Shown one piece after another: positions 34,597 to 43,717 of a DNA stretch of 64,000 bases. The position numbers and the translations under genes were made by a program. The notes beneath the pieces were generated by a model, which did no database searches, was not told the DNA's origin, and saw only the letters and a list, made by a program, of their open reading frames with translations. This stretch comes from Paenibacillus dendrobii (GTDB lineage: Bacteria > Bacillota > Bacilli > Paenibacillales > Paenibacillaceae): contig NZ_WUBI01000005.1 in NCBI RefSeq assembly GCF_009807035.1, positions 336,364-400,363 of the forward strand. Reading direction: 5' to 3'. Positions within the stretch are counted from its first letter, which is position 1; every line of letters begins with the position of its first letter.

Positions 34597-37500
34597 CTAC
34601 TCGTCTTCCTTAAATACCGGACGCAGCTGCAGCGAGAATTCAAATTCCTTCTCATCTAGCCTGTACTTCTCCAGAAGCTCCGGCCCGCAGGAGTTCGAGC
34701 CGATCCCGCTCATTTTGTAATCCAGATGAACGACGGTTTCGTTCCGTTTCGTCAGCTCATGGAGATGAGCCGCCTGATCGAGATCTTCCGGCAAGTAGTG
34801 GGATACATTCAACGAGAACGGCTGACTACCGGTAAACAGCAGCCCCATGCCAAGATCATTCGTGACAGACGCCCATTCCGTCCCGTACCGCGATCCGTTC
34901 TCCTGCGGCATCACGTACGGCTCGAACATATCGTCCACGCGCAGCAGGTACTTGCCCATACGTGTACTATGGCGTTTATCGATATAGCTTTCATGAGGAC
35001 CATAGCCGAAATACTCCACTTCCTCATTCCCTTTCGGCATGGTCAACTGAAGACCAAAGCGCGGCAGGAACGGTAATCCCTCTCTCACCTTGATTTTCGC
35101 GGCTATCCCTACTTCACCTGAACCGTCAACGCGCCATACAGCCTGCCCTTTAAGCACCGGATGCTTCATATATCCGCCCAGGGAGAACTCGGTGACGATC
35201 TCCAGCACATGCTCCGTTTGCTTACGGATGGAGCATGTATACACCTTCATACCGGCACGGTGATAGCCCTCTTCCATCCAGCGATGCTTGATGTTGCGGT
35301 CATTGTCGGTCGGAGCCCGCCAAATGCTGAATGCAAGCGGCGGATGAATCATGTCCACGCCCTGCTTCGATAATCGGACAAAAGTGCCCTTCACCTTATC
35401 GAACACATGGCAAAAGTCCGGGCCTTCCACGGTGACCAGATTTTCTTCCTCGCGAATGTGCATTGGACGCTGTCGGATTTCTTCCATCCAAGCCGGATTC
35501 TGTGCCGATCCTGCCGATTCCTTGCCGATTTCAAACTGGGCAAATGCAATCTCATAGCCCGTCTCCGCCCAAGCTGCTGCTTCTTTCAAGCGAACCGTAA
35601 CCGTCAGGAAATTCCGTCCTTCGCCCTGTTTATGTTTAATTGGTACTATAACTATAGAAGATTGCTGCGGTCCGGCTTCAACTGTCTCCAGAACGCCCTG
35701 CTCGATCATGTCACCATCCGCCTCAAGCTTCCAGGCAAATGAAAGATGGCTCAAAGTGCTGAAATCATACAGATTCGTCACGCGTAATTTTCCAGCCTTG
35801 AGATCTTCGGCTTCGATGCGTACCGGCGCGATTATCTGCTTCAATTCAAGCAGCCCGGTGTGAGGAATACGGTCAGGCGAAACCAGGCCGTCGATACAGA
35901 AGTTGCCGTCATTCGGCTGATCTCCGAAGTCGCCCCCATATCCGAAATACTCGGTGCCTGCGCTTGTTTGCGTACGGATTCCATGATCATTCCACTCCCA
36001 CACGCATCCGCCCATCAGCTTAGGATATTTGTAGAACAAATCCCAATATTCCTTCAGATCTCCCGGTCCATTGCCCATCGCATGGCTGTATTCGCATAGG
36101 AACAGCGGCTTGCTGCGACTCTCATCCGCTCCGTATTCCTCCACATGAGCCAGCGAAGGATACATTTCACTCTCGATATCGAGATCCTCCGTATCGGTAT
36201 CGCCCAGATATCGCTCCGCGGCACCTTCATAATGCACAAGACGCGTGTCATCGCGCTTTTGCGCCCACTTGGCCATCGCAATATGATTGGGACCATATCC
36301 GGACTCATTACCGAGCGACCACATGATCACAGAAGCATGATTCTTGTCCCGCTCCACCATCCGTTCCACCCGGTCCACAAAAGCCTTCTCCCAAGACGGA
36401 TCGCGCGTCAGCTGATGAAAATCACCGGAAACTGCCAGACCATGGCATTCCAGGTCCGATTCATCCACTACATAGAAGCCGAACCGATCACACAACTCAA
36501 GGAAACGCGGATCATTCGGATAATGCGAGGTACGCACCGTATTAACGTTATGGCGCTTCATCAGCATCAGGTCTTGGATCATATGATTTAGAGGGATCGT
36601 TTGTCCGAGATCGGGGTGCGAATCATGGCGGTTGACCCCTTTCAGCTTGATCGCCTGACCGTTGATGGTGAAAATTCCGTTCTCAACGGAAACCGTGCGG
36701 AAGCCTACCGGAAAATGAAGAATTTCCTGACCGTCACTCAAATACAGCTCATACAAATAAGGCTTCTCCGCATTCCATAATACCGGCTCCTGCAGGCTGA
36801 GTGTAAGCTCTGCCTGTCCATTCGCCTCTACATGTCCGTTCGCGCACAAATTCCCTTCCGCGTCACGCAGCTCCGCCTGAAGCGAAATCGGGCCGGTCGT
36901 GTCCAGCTCGCAGCGGAGATGCCCTTCCGAATAATCACCCGAAAGCTCCGGTTTGATAAAACAATCGCGAACATGCGCAGGATCCCGGCCAAGTAAATAC
37001 ACGTCCCGGAAAATCCCCGAGAAACGCCATAAATCCTGATCCTCCAAGTAGGTTCCGTCACACCATTTCAACACCATGACGGCCATCCGGTTGAGACCAA
37101 GCTGCACGAACGGGCTGACATCGAATTCAGCCGGAATCCGGCTTCCCTGGCTATAGCCGACAAATTTGCCGTTCACCCATACATAGAAGCAGGAATTCAC
37201 TCCCTCAAACATCGTATAGATCTGCTTGCCGTTCCACGAATCTTCGATACGAAAATCACGTACGTACAATCCGGCCGGGTTCTCATCCGGCACAAACGGA
37301 GGATCACAAGGGATCGGATAATTCACGTTGGTATAATGAAGCTGGTCGTAGCCCTCGGTTTGCCAGCAGGAAGGCACCAGCAAGTCATCCCAGCCTGAAG
37401 CGTCATAATTTGTTTCATAAAATGATTCCGTGATGTTATGTACGCTGCTGTAATATGTAAACTTCCAGCCTCCGTTCAGCGTCCGGTAAAACGGGGATCT

Positions 37501-37620
37501 GGATCTTTTGCCTGTCTTCGCCGATACTGCGTCCGCATAAGGAATGTAATATGCCCGCGGTTGTTGCCGGTTGACTTCAAGGATTTGCGTGTTTTCCCAG
37601 TATTTTTCCAAACTTAGCAT
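34597..37620 (-). CDS. lacZ: Beta-galactosidase, GH2 (LacZ type), cytoplasmic
   Basis: 1007 residues, the normal LacZ length (E. coli 1024). Full set of domains: jelly roll (about 50-210), Ig-like, TIM barrel (about 320-610), Ig-like, and C-terminal super-sandwich with YFGYGPHESYIDKR. The acid/base is Glu439 in WSLGNESGYGPNH; the nucleophile is Glu510 in FLCEYSHAMGNG. No signal peptide, so it hydrolyses galactosides inside the cell. AAAGGAGCTGATGAC gives the start. It follows the sulfatase genes on the same strand but is separated by a terminator. It is probably part of the sulfated-glycan locus, although LacZ specificity cannot be told from sequence. Confidence 0.94.
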   Translation of the reverse strand: MLSLEKYWENTQILEVNRQQPRAYYIPYADAVSAKTGKRSRSPFYRTLNGGWKFTYYSSVHNITESFYETNYDASGWDDLLVPSCWQTEGYDQLHYTNVNYPIPCDPPFVPDENPAGLYVRDFRIEDSWNGKQIYTMFEGVNSCFYVWVNGKFVGYSQGSRIPAEFDVSPFVQLGLNRMAVMVLKWCDGTYLEDQDLWRFSGIFRDVYLLGRDPAHVRDCFIKPELSGDYSEGHLRCELDTTGPISLQAELRDAEGNLCANGHVEANGQAELTLSLQEPVLWNAEKPYLYELYLSDGQEILHFPVGFRTVSVENGIFTINGQAIKLKGVNRHDSHPDLGQTIPLNHMIQDLMLMKRHNVNTVRTSHYPNDPRFLELCDRFGFYVVDESDLECHGLAVSGDFHQLTRDPSWEKAFVDRVERMVERDKNHASVIMWSLGNESGYGPNHIAMAKWAQKRDDTRLVHYEGAAERYLGDTDTEDLDIESEMYPSLAHVEEYGADESRSKPLFLCEYSHAMGNGPGDLKEYWDLFYKYPKLMGGCVWEWNDHGIRTQTSAGTEYFGYGGDFGDQPNDGNFCIDGLVSPDRIPHTGLLELKQIIAPVRIEAEDLKAGKLRVTNLYDFSTLSHLSFAWKLEADGDMIEQGVLETVEAGPQQSSIVIVPIKHKQGEGRNFLTVTVRLKEAAAWAETGYEIAFAQFEIGKESAGSAQNPAWMEEIRQRPMHIREEENLVTVEGPDFCHVFDKVKGTFVRLSKQGVDMIHPPLAFSIWRAPTDNDRNIKHRWMEEGYHRAGMKVYTCSIRKQTEHVLEIVTEFSLGGYMKHPVLKGQAVWRVDGSGEVGIAAKIKVREGLPFLPRFGLQLTMPKGNEEVEYFGYGPHESYIDKRHSTRMGKYLLRVDDMFEPYVMPQENGSRYGTEWASVTNDLGMGLLFTGSQPFSLNVSHYLPEDLDQAAHLHELTKRNETVVHLDYKMSGIGSNSCGPELLEKYRLDEKEFEFSLQLRPVFKEDE

Positions 37621-37654
37621 GTCATCAGCTCCTTTAACGTTATCCTAACAAATG

Positions 37655-37681
37655 AAAACGGAGCGAGGTAGCTCCGTTTTT
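37655..37681 (-). terminator. Terminator between the sulfatase and lacZ genes
   Basis: AAAACGGAGC and GCTCCGTTTT arms with a six-base loop; T-runs on both strands make it bidirectional. Confidence 0.88.
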
Positions 37682-37722
37682 GAGAAATTATATATATTTT
37701 ATTACGATATAGCCATTTATCT

Positions 37723-37857
37723 TCAGGCTTCTTTCAGCTCAAGCCGCAGCACATGGGCGATTGGAGCTTCGCAGCTGTGGTTGCCCGCAGGAAGCTTCAC
37801 ACGGACCGTACCCTTCTCCGCGGTGAAAGGAAGAGATATGTCCCTGCCCTTTCTTGC
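37723..37857 (-). pseudogene. C-terminal remnant of an unidentified protein
   Basis: After the sulfatase stop, the minus strand continues in another frame with about 40 protein-like codons: GRDISLPFTAEKGTVRVKLP, then AGNHSCEAPIAHVLRLELKEA, then stop. The alternating pattern resembles the last beta strands of many glycoside hydrolases. There is no start codon with a binding site, so this looks like the tail of a gene whose body was deleted when the sulfatase end was formed. The family cannot be named. Confidence 0.35.
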
Positions 37858-37858
37858 T

Positions 37859-39316
37859 CTACCAGAAGGCACGGCGTACCGGCAGCGGATCCTGATCCTG
37901 CATAAGCCGGTGTATGAATATTTCCATGAGCCGCTGCTTGATCTCGAGATGCGACGGATCGGAAAAGAGGTTATGCCGCTCCTTGGGATCAGCTTCCAGA
38001 TCGAACAGCTCACCGTATGCCTCATCCGCGAAAATAACCAGCTTGTATTTATCCGTGCGCAAGCATTTGGCGTGCACGCCGCGGTCATGCGCATCGTATG
38101 AGGTCATCGCCGAGCTGCGTATTCGCTCCGCATGTCCCGCGGCTACCGGCTGCTGCGAAACGCCCTGAATCCCTTCCGGCATGTCAGGCCGGCCGATCAG
38201 TTCAAGCAGCGTAGGCACAATATCAACATGCTCCATCAGTGCGTCGGTAACCGCACCTTGCCGGACGCCCGGTCCTCTGACAATCATCGGGATGCGCGTA
38301 AGTCCCTCATAGAACCATGGACCTTTGTATAAAAGACCATGGTCTCCCAGGAGCTCGCCGTGATCACTCGTAAATACGACTATCAGTTCATCATCCATCC
38401 CCTTCTCCTTCCAGGCATGACGAATCCGTCCGATCTCTTCGTCAATGAACGTGATCATGGCATAATAATTGCGGGTGAGCCGCTTCATATGCTCCCGATC
38501 CCGGGAGTGAGGTTCTCCGCCACCCGGCCAATAACCATTGGACTTCTGGAGCCGCAAATGCTCCGGTCGTCCCAAAATGTCTCCATGATCACCGCACGGA
38601 TCCGGTATGTCCGTCTTTTCATACCTTTTCGCATATTCCTCCGGAGGATTGAAGGGATGGTGTGGATCCACAAAGCTGCTCCACAAAAACAACGGCCCCT
38701 CCGGGGAATGCTCCTCAATCGCGCGGATGCTCTTGTCCGCAATCCACCGGGACTGATGAAGCTCGGGAGAAAGTGCGCTTTCCCATACATCTTCTTCCGC
38801 ATCCTCGGATCGGTACAAATCCTTTTTCAGGCGTGCAGCCGCTTCAGGAGAGCGTTCCGCAAGGTCGTCCACATATTCTCCGATCATGTTGTCTTCTGAA
38901 ATATGATGTTCATCGAAACCGTAGTATGTGCCGTCCCGTTCTCTTCCACGGTCCCGGACGGACACTTCTTCGGCTTCATAGACGAATCCCGTTTTCAGCT
39001 GCTGCCTGAAGTGCATTTTGCCGACACCAACCGTGCGATACCCGGATTGCTTCAAATGATCGCAGAGCGTCTGATCCTCTTCACTCAGCGATAAACCGAT
39101 ATTCCATGCTCTGTGCACATGGGGATAACGTCCGGTAAAGATGGATGCACGTGAAGGCGTGCAAACCGGACTCGCGCAATATGCTCTATTAAAAACCGTT
39201 CCTTCATCGGCCAGTGCGTCCAGATGAGGTGTGATGACCGCTGCATTCTCGAAGCCTTGGGCATCGGCTCTCATTTGGTCGGTCGTAATTAACCAGATAT
39301 GCTTTTTATTGGACAT
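37859..39316 (-). CDS. Type I sulfatase (Cys-type), cytoplasmic
   Basis: 485 residues from MSNKKHIWLI (AAGGGGAG upstream); a longer frame exists to 39346. Alkaline-phosphatase-like sulfatase fold: first metal Asp in LITTDQMRAD; sulfatase signature Cys52 in CTPSRASIFTG, the residue oxidised to formylglycine; second metal site SDHGELLGDH; Lys in LLYKGPWFYEG. No signal peptide. Substrate not deducible; the neighbourhood (second sulfatase, LacZ, FGE, sugar importer) points to a sulfated sugar. A cre-like site precedes it. Confidence 0.93.
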   Translation of the reverse strand: MSNKKHIWLITTDQMRADAQGFENAAVITPHLDALADEGTVFNRAYCASPVCTPSRASIFTGRYPHVHRAWNIGLSLSEEDQTLCDHLKQSGYRTVGVGKMHFRQQLKTGFVYEAEEVSVRDRGRERDGTYYGFDEHHISEDNMIGEYVDDLAERSPEAAARLKKDLYRSEDAEEDVWESALSPELHQSRWIADKSIRAIEEHSPEGPLFLWSSFVDPHHPFNPPEEYAKRYEKTDIPDPCGDHGDILGRPEHLRLQKSNGYWPGGGEPHSRDREHMKRLTRNYYAMITFIDEEIGRIRHAWKEKGMDDELIVVFTSDHGELLGDHGLLYKGPWFYEGLTRIPMIVRGPGVRQGAVTDALMEHVDIVPTLLELIGRPDMPEGIQGVSQQPVAAGHAERIRSSAMTSYDAHDRGVHAKCLRTDKYKLVIFADEAYGELFDLEADPKERHNLFSDPSHLEIKQRLMEIFIHRLMQDQDPLPVRRAFW

Positions 39317-39361
39317 GAGCGGAAAACTCCCCTTTCCATATCTCAAAATAATGAAACAACT

Positions 39362-39375
39362 AGTAAGCGTTTACA
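39362..39375 (-). promoter_or_regulatory. Catabolite-responsive element (cre) before sulfatase 1
   Basis: TGTAAACGCTTACT on the minus strand matches the CcpA consensus TGWAANCGNTNWCA at every defined position except the last. It lies 46 bases upstream of the sulfatase start. Glucose repression of the locus is inferred. Confidence 0.6.
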
Positions 39376-39518
39376 ATTTAACTTATCAAAAAAACTTTTT
39401 CCATTAAAGAGGAATGATCTAATAACCAACAGTAAAAAGCCAAGACTCCGTGATACAAATCAGCCTGACCAAATGGCATGATCACTTGGCCAGGCCTACA
39501 TCATTTTACAGCAGACAT

Positions 39519-41003
39519 TTATTCACTGCGGATATGCGAAAGAACGGTAACAGGCTTCTGTCCGGCAATCAACTGCTTGCCATCAGAGTAACCTTCCTCA
39601 CGGCCTTCCAGCTCCTTAACCAACACCGAACGCCAGTAATTCACCCGATCCTGATAGACTACATCATGAACGGCATTATGCAGTTCCTGAGGGTCTTTCT
39701 CCAGCATAAAGAACTGCTCCTCGCCGGTTTGTGAGAACCAGATATACTTCTCTTTGCCGTCCGTGAGCCAATGATTCGACTGCGCACCCTGCGTATGCTC
39801 CCCGTGCAGGTATGAACGCCACTCCTTTCTGCCGCTTTCTTCAGCGGCAAGCTTCAGCACGCTGCCGCCATCCGCGGAATCCGGAATGGCTACACCCGCC
39901 GCATCCAGCAGCGTAGGCATAATGTCGCGCATCTCCACCACTTCCTGCACCACCTTGCCGTTGCCCAGACCGAGACGGTTGCCGGGATCGTTCACGATAA
40001 ACGGTACGCGCGCGCTTCCGTCATAAGGAAGAGATTTGCGGAACAGGTTATGATCTCCCATGAGCTCCCCATGGTCCGATGTGAAGAGGATAACCGTATT
40101 GTTCTTCTCCCCATATTCAGCCAGCACCTGCAGGAAGCGTCCGATCTGATGGTCAATATGCGTGATTAAAGCGTAATACGCTGCCATCGCTTTCTTCAGG
40201 CGGCGCTTCGGCACGAGTCCTTTGCTCGTATATGGGCTCAGTCCGTCCAAGTCGGGATCGTCGGTCATCGCCCAGTCGCCTATAGGCGGATCCGGAATAT
40301 CCGCATCTTCATAGAGGTCGAGATACGCCTGCGGCGGATCTAGCGGCGAATGCGGGCGGACGAATGACATCCACAGGAAGAAAGGCTTGTCCGGATCCCT
40401 GCGGCGGAGGAAATCGATCGACTCGGTAACGACCCAGTTCGTCGGATGCAGCTTCTCCGGCAAATGCCATGGACGGGCCACCGTGGAGGAATTGCAATCC
40501 AGTCCGAGATCGGTCAAATCCGCTCCAGGCACCTGCTGACGCAGCCAATGCAGATAGTCATCCACTTCGTCATAATGCTCTTGAACCGGAATGCTGTACT
40601 TATTGCGGTTATGATGCAAATAACCGTCATGCAGGACAACGTTATGGAATCCCATCAGATTTCTGGCAGGATAGACATGCATCTTCCCTACGCACTGCGT
40701 ATGATACCCCGCCTTGGAGAATTCTCCCGGCATCGTATGTTCATATTTCCAAGGCACACAGTCCTGATAACCCACGCGTCCATGCTTTTCTTGAGATTGT
40801 CCGGTAAAAATCGCAGCTCTCGCGGGCACGCAGCTCGGGGTTGCCGAGTAGGCACGGTCAAAGCGAACCCCGGTCCGGGCGAGCTCATCCAGATTGGGCG
40901 TTTCCACCACAGGATGCCCGGCAATGCTTAGGCAGTCATATCGCATTTGATCCACGGTAATCAGCAGAATATTCGGTTTAGAGTCCTGTTTATTCGGTTT
41001 CAA
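39519..41003 (-). CDS. Type I sulfatase (Cys-type), cytoplasmic, second copy
   Basis: 494 residues from TTG (GAAGGAGGGGG eight bases upstream). Signature Cys58 in CVPARAAIFTG (C-x-P-A-R form), first metal Asp in LLITVDQMRYD, second site SDHGELMGDHNLFRK. No signal peptide. It is related to, but clearly diverged from, the neighbouring sulfatase, so the two likely remove sulfate from different positions. The 200-base gap to the first sulfatase holds a weak hairpin (39472-39505) and the cre site. Divergent from the CHR transporter genes. Confidence 0.93.
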   Translation of the reverse strand: MKPNKQDSKPNILLITVDQMRYDCLSIAGHPVVETPNLDELARTGVRFDRAYSATPSCVPARAAIFTGQSQEKHGRVGYQDCVPWKYEHTMPGEFSKAGYHTQCVGKMHVYPARNLMGFHNVVLHDGYLHHNRNKYSIPVQEHYDEVDDYLHWLRQQVPGADLTDLGLDCNSSTVARPWHLPEKLHPTNWVVTESIDFLRRRDPDKPFFLWMSFVRPHSPLDPPQAYLDLYEDADIPDPPIGDWAMTDDPDLDGLSPYTSKGLVPKRRLKKAMAAYYALITHIDHQIGRFLQVLAEYGEKNNTVILFTSDHGELMGDHNLFRKSLPYDGSARVPFIVNDPGNRLGLGNGKVVQEVVEMRDIMPTLLDAAGVAIPDSADGGSVLKLAAEESGRKEWRSYLHGEHTQGAQSNHWLTDGKEKYIWFSQTGEEQFFMLEKDPQELHNAVHDVVYQDRVNYWRSVLVKELEGREEGYSDGKQLIAGQKPVTVLSHIRSE

Positions 41004-41232
41004 GCAAGTTCCCCCTCCTTCGAATTTCAATTGCCTGTAGATTTTGAATTAATCCCATTAAACCTCCAATGTGATGAAAAGTAAATGGACATATTGATGA
41101 ATTTACCTGTACAAAAGTATGAATATGGAATGTAAAACCTATTTTTACGAATCTTTATTCCAAAAAGAATTAAAGTAGGATATACTGATTCTCGAACCCT
41201 GCAGTTTGAAACGAAAGAAGGCTAATGGATCG

Positions 41233-41841
41233 ATGGAACTTCGCAATGAAAGTAAGCTTAAGCTAAGCGCCAAGCTGTTTGTTTCTTTTCTTAAAATCGG
41301 ACCTACCACCTTCGGAGGCGGTTATGCCATCCTCCCGGTGATTGATAAAGAAGTAACGGAACGACGCGGGTGGCTATCCTCCAAGGAAATGAGCGAGATT
41401 ACCGCCCTCTCGGGAGCTGCTCCCGGAGGAATCGGCGTTAACGTGGCAGCCCTTGCAGGTTACCGCATTGCCGGTATTCCCGGCCTGCTCTCCGCCGTTG
41501 TGGGCATATCCTTGCCTACCATTATCATCATGTTGATTCTATGCGCCGCAGCCTCAGGTTTCAGCGATAACCGCTATGTGCAGGCTGCTCTTCATGGCAT
41601 CAAGCCTACAGTCGTTGCCCTGATTGTATATGCCGCTATACGCATGAAAAAACAGGCACTCTATAACCCGGTAACCTGGGGCGTTGCTGCCACGTGCCTG
41701 ATTTTGCTGCTTTTCTTTCCGGTTCAGCCTCTGTTTGTCCTTGCTATCGGCATTGTCATCGGTCTTGTAGCCGAGGCTGTCTTTTCCTCGAAAAGTACCG
41801 GCGGGAAAAAGCAGGAGCAGGGCAAGCACCACTCGATGTAA
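41233..41841 (+). CDS. CHR-family (ChrA-type) transporter, half-size subunit 1
   Basis: 202 residues from MELRNESKLK; an upstream TTG (41206) lacks a binding site. One CHR domain with about six hydrophobic segments and the hallmark FGGGYAILPVIDKEV plus SGAAPGGIGVNVAALAGYR. Half-size CHR proteins work in pairs, and the partner follows 75 bases later. CHR proteins are known for chromate efflux; chromate is a structural analogue of sulfate. Placed between a sulfatase and the sulfatase-maturing enzyme, this pair could move sulfate. That is inference. Confidence 0.9.
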   Translation: MELRNESKLKLSAKLFVSFLKIGPTTFGGGYAILPVIDKEVTERRGWLSSKEMSEITALSGAAPGGIGVNVAALAGYRIAGIPGLLSAVVGISLPTIIIMLILCAAASGFSDNRYVQAALHGIKPTVVALIVYAAIRMKKQALYNPVTWGVAATCLILLLFFPVQPLFVLAIGIVIGLVAEAVFSSKSTGGKKQEQGKHHSM

Positions 41842-41916
41842 CCTCGGCACCTTGGAGATTTCCGCAACAATTCAGGATTGACATCAAATCCTTATTCGCA
41901 GAAAAGAGGTTGTACC

Positions 41917-42453
41917 ATGCTGCTTGAGCTGTTTTGGACTTTTTTTAAAATTGGATTCATGTCCTTCGGAGGCGGCTATGCCATGCTTCCTGTCATCGAG
42001 CACGCCGCTCTTAAGGAAGGCTGGATGACCACGCAGCAGTATACGGAAGCTATTGCGCTGGCTGGGATGGCTCCAGGGCCGGTGGCGATGAACAGTGCCG
42101 TATATGTTGGCTATACGGCCGGTGGACCCGCCGGAAGCTTAATCGCCTCTCTGGGCATCGTTTTTCCATCGGCGATCATCATGTTTCTGGTTGCTACGAT
42201 TTTTTACCGTGTGTATGATAATCATTGGGTACAGGCAGCGCTAAACGGCATGAAGCCGGCTGTCATCGCTTTGATTGCTTACGCCGCCTATACCATGACC
42301 ATACATTCCGGCTTTATTACCGGTTTATCCGTCAGCACCTTTGCCAGCATCGCGATCTTTATTGCGGCACTGATCGCCATGGTCCGTTTTCGCGTGAATC
42401 CGCTGGCCATGATTTTGATTTCAGGGATTGTGGGGATTTGGATATATGCCTAA
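41917..42453 (+). CDS. CHR-family (ChrA-type) transporter, half-size subunit 2
   Basis: 178 residues from MLLELFWTF (AAAGAGG upstream). Same domain as its partner: FGGGYAMLPVIEHAAL and AGMAPGPVAMNSAVYVGY, with about six hydrophobic segments. The last codons overlap the ROK gene start by eight bases, so transporter and regulator are translationally coupled. Confidence 0.9.
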   Translation: MLLELFWTFFKIGFMSFGGGYAMLPVIEHAALKEGWMTTQQYTEAIALAGMAPGPVAMNSAVYVGYTAGGPAGSLIASLGIVFPSAIIMFLVATIFYRVYDNHWVQAALNGMKPAVIALIAYAAYTMTIHSGFITGLSVSTFASIAIFIAALIAMVRFRVNPLAMILISGIVGIWIYA

Positions 42454-43672
42454 TGAGAAAAAGCAACAAATTGACGTTAAGAAACGCATTCCTTCACCCA
42501 AAGCGAAGGAACTGTTCCACGATATTCGCCGTAAGCATGAAATCGGCAAAAATGATTTGCTCATCTCCAGCGGCTTGACCGTCAGCACGCTAACCCGAGT
42601 GCTGGATGAGCTTGTCGGATCTGGAATCATCTCCGAGAGCGGGCTTGGGGTTTCGACGGGCGGACGCCGGCCTATCCTGTATCAGGTTCAAGGGGATTAT
42701 GGATATGCATTCGGGCTCGATATCTCACGGGTCACTTCACGGCTCGTGCTGCTCGATCTGGCCGGCGATAAGCTGGATGCCACGGAATGGCGTATGACCG
42801 AAGAAACGACACCCGAGCGATTTATGGAGCAGATCATCATGCAGGTGCATGAGTGGATGGATAAGCATCATATCGATTTTGAACAGGTGATAGGCATGGG
42901 CATCGGCGCAGTCGGGCCGCTGAACCGTGAGATCGGTATGATCGAGGAGCCCGAATGGTTTGCCGCCCCGGGCTGGAACCATGTACCGGCAGTGCACATG
43001 CTGGAGGATCGCCTCGGTATTCCCGTCATTCTGGATAACGGGGCCAATACGGCGCTGATCGCCGAATCCTGGGCCAACCGAACCAAGGATTTCCGCCATA
43101 TGCTCTATGTCCACGGAGGCACGGGTCTTCGGCTCGGTATGATGACGGACAACAAGCTGATCCACGGCGCCGTGGATATGGAAGGCTCCTTCGGACAAAT
43201 GATCATTCAGGCGGATGGTCTTCCATACCGTACGACTCAGGGAAACTTTGGAGCGCTGGATACTTATGCGTCTGTGTATGCTATCGAACGCGAGGTCAAC
43301 TCAAGGTTGCGGACCGGCCGAAGCAGCGTTTTGCGGCAGCTTCTGCCATCTGGAGAACCCGCCAAATTCCCGGATATCATGCAGGCGCTCAAAGCGATGG
43401 ACCCGTTGGTCACGGAAATCGTGACGCAAGCTGCGACATATTTCGGAATCGGGCTGGCCAATTTGCTGAACATTATGAACCCGGAGAAGGTCATATTGGG
43501 CGGGCCGCTGATGACGGACTCTAATCTGTTCTTCTACACCGCCACCCAAACCGCCATACGCAAAACCTACCATTATCCCAAATACCAGGTTATTTTCAGC
43601 AAGGGCACTTACGGCGAAGAAGCCATCGCCATCGGTGCTGCGCAGCTGATGCTAAGTCAACTCACCGTATAA
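42446..43672 (+). CDS. ROK-family transcriptional repressor with altered zinc site
   Basis: 408 residues from MPNEKKQQ. N-terminal winged helix-turn-helix (KNDLLISSGLTVSTLTRVLD, STGGRRPILYQV), then a ROK actin-like ATPase fold (AFGLDISRVTSRLVLLDLAG, IGMGIGAVGPLN, LLNIMNPEKVILGG). The usual C-x-C-G-x2-G-C-x-E zinc motif is replaced by YRTTQGNFGALD, without cysteines, and the sugar-site Asn-Asp is ILDNGANT. It is therefore a sugar-responsive regulator rather than a kinase. It probably controls the sulfatase/transporter genes around it. Confidence 0.9.
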   Translation: MPNEKKQQIDVKKRIPSPKAKELFHDIRRKHEIGKNDLLISSGLTVSTLTRVLDELVGSGIISESGLGVSTGGRRPILYQVQGDYGYAFGLDISRVTSRLVLLDLAGDKLDATEWRMTEETTPERFMEQIIMQVHEWMDKHHIDFEQVIGMGIGAVGPLNREIGMIEEPEWFAAPGWNHVPAVHMLEDRLGIPVILDNGANTALIAESWANRTKDFRHMLYVHGGTGLRLGMMTDNKLIHGAVDMEGSFGQMIIQADGLPYRTTQGNFGALDTYASVYAIEREVNSRLRTGRSSVLRQLLPSGEPAKFPDIMQALKAMDPLVTEIVTQAATYFGIGLANLLNIMNPEKVILGGPLMTDSNLFFYTATQTAIRKTYHYPKYQVIFSKGTYGEEAIAIGAAQLMLSQLTV

Positions 43673-43717
43673 ACCTTCATACCGTCATCTTTCCATCAGA
43701 GAGAGGAGTTTACGCCC

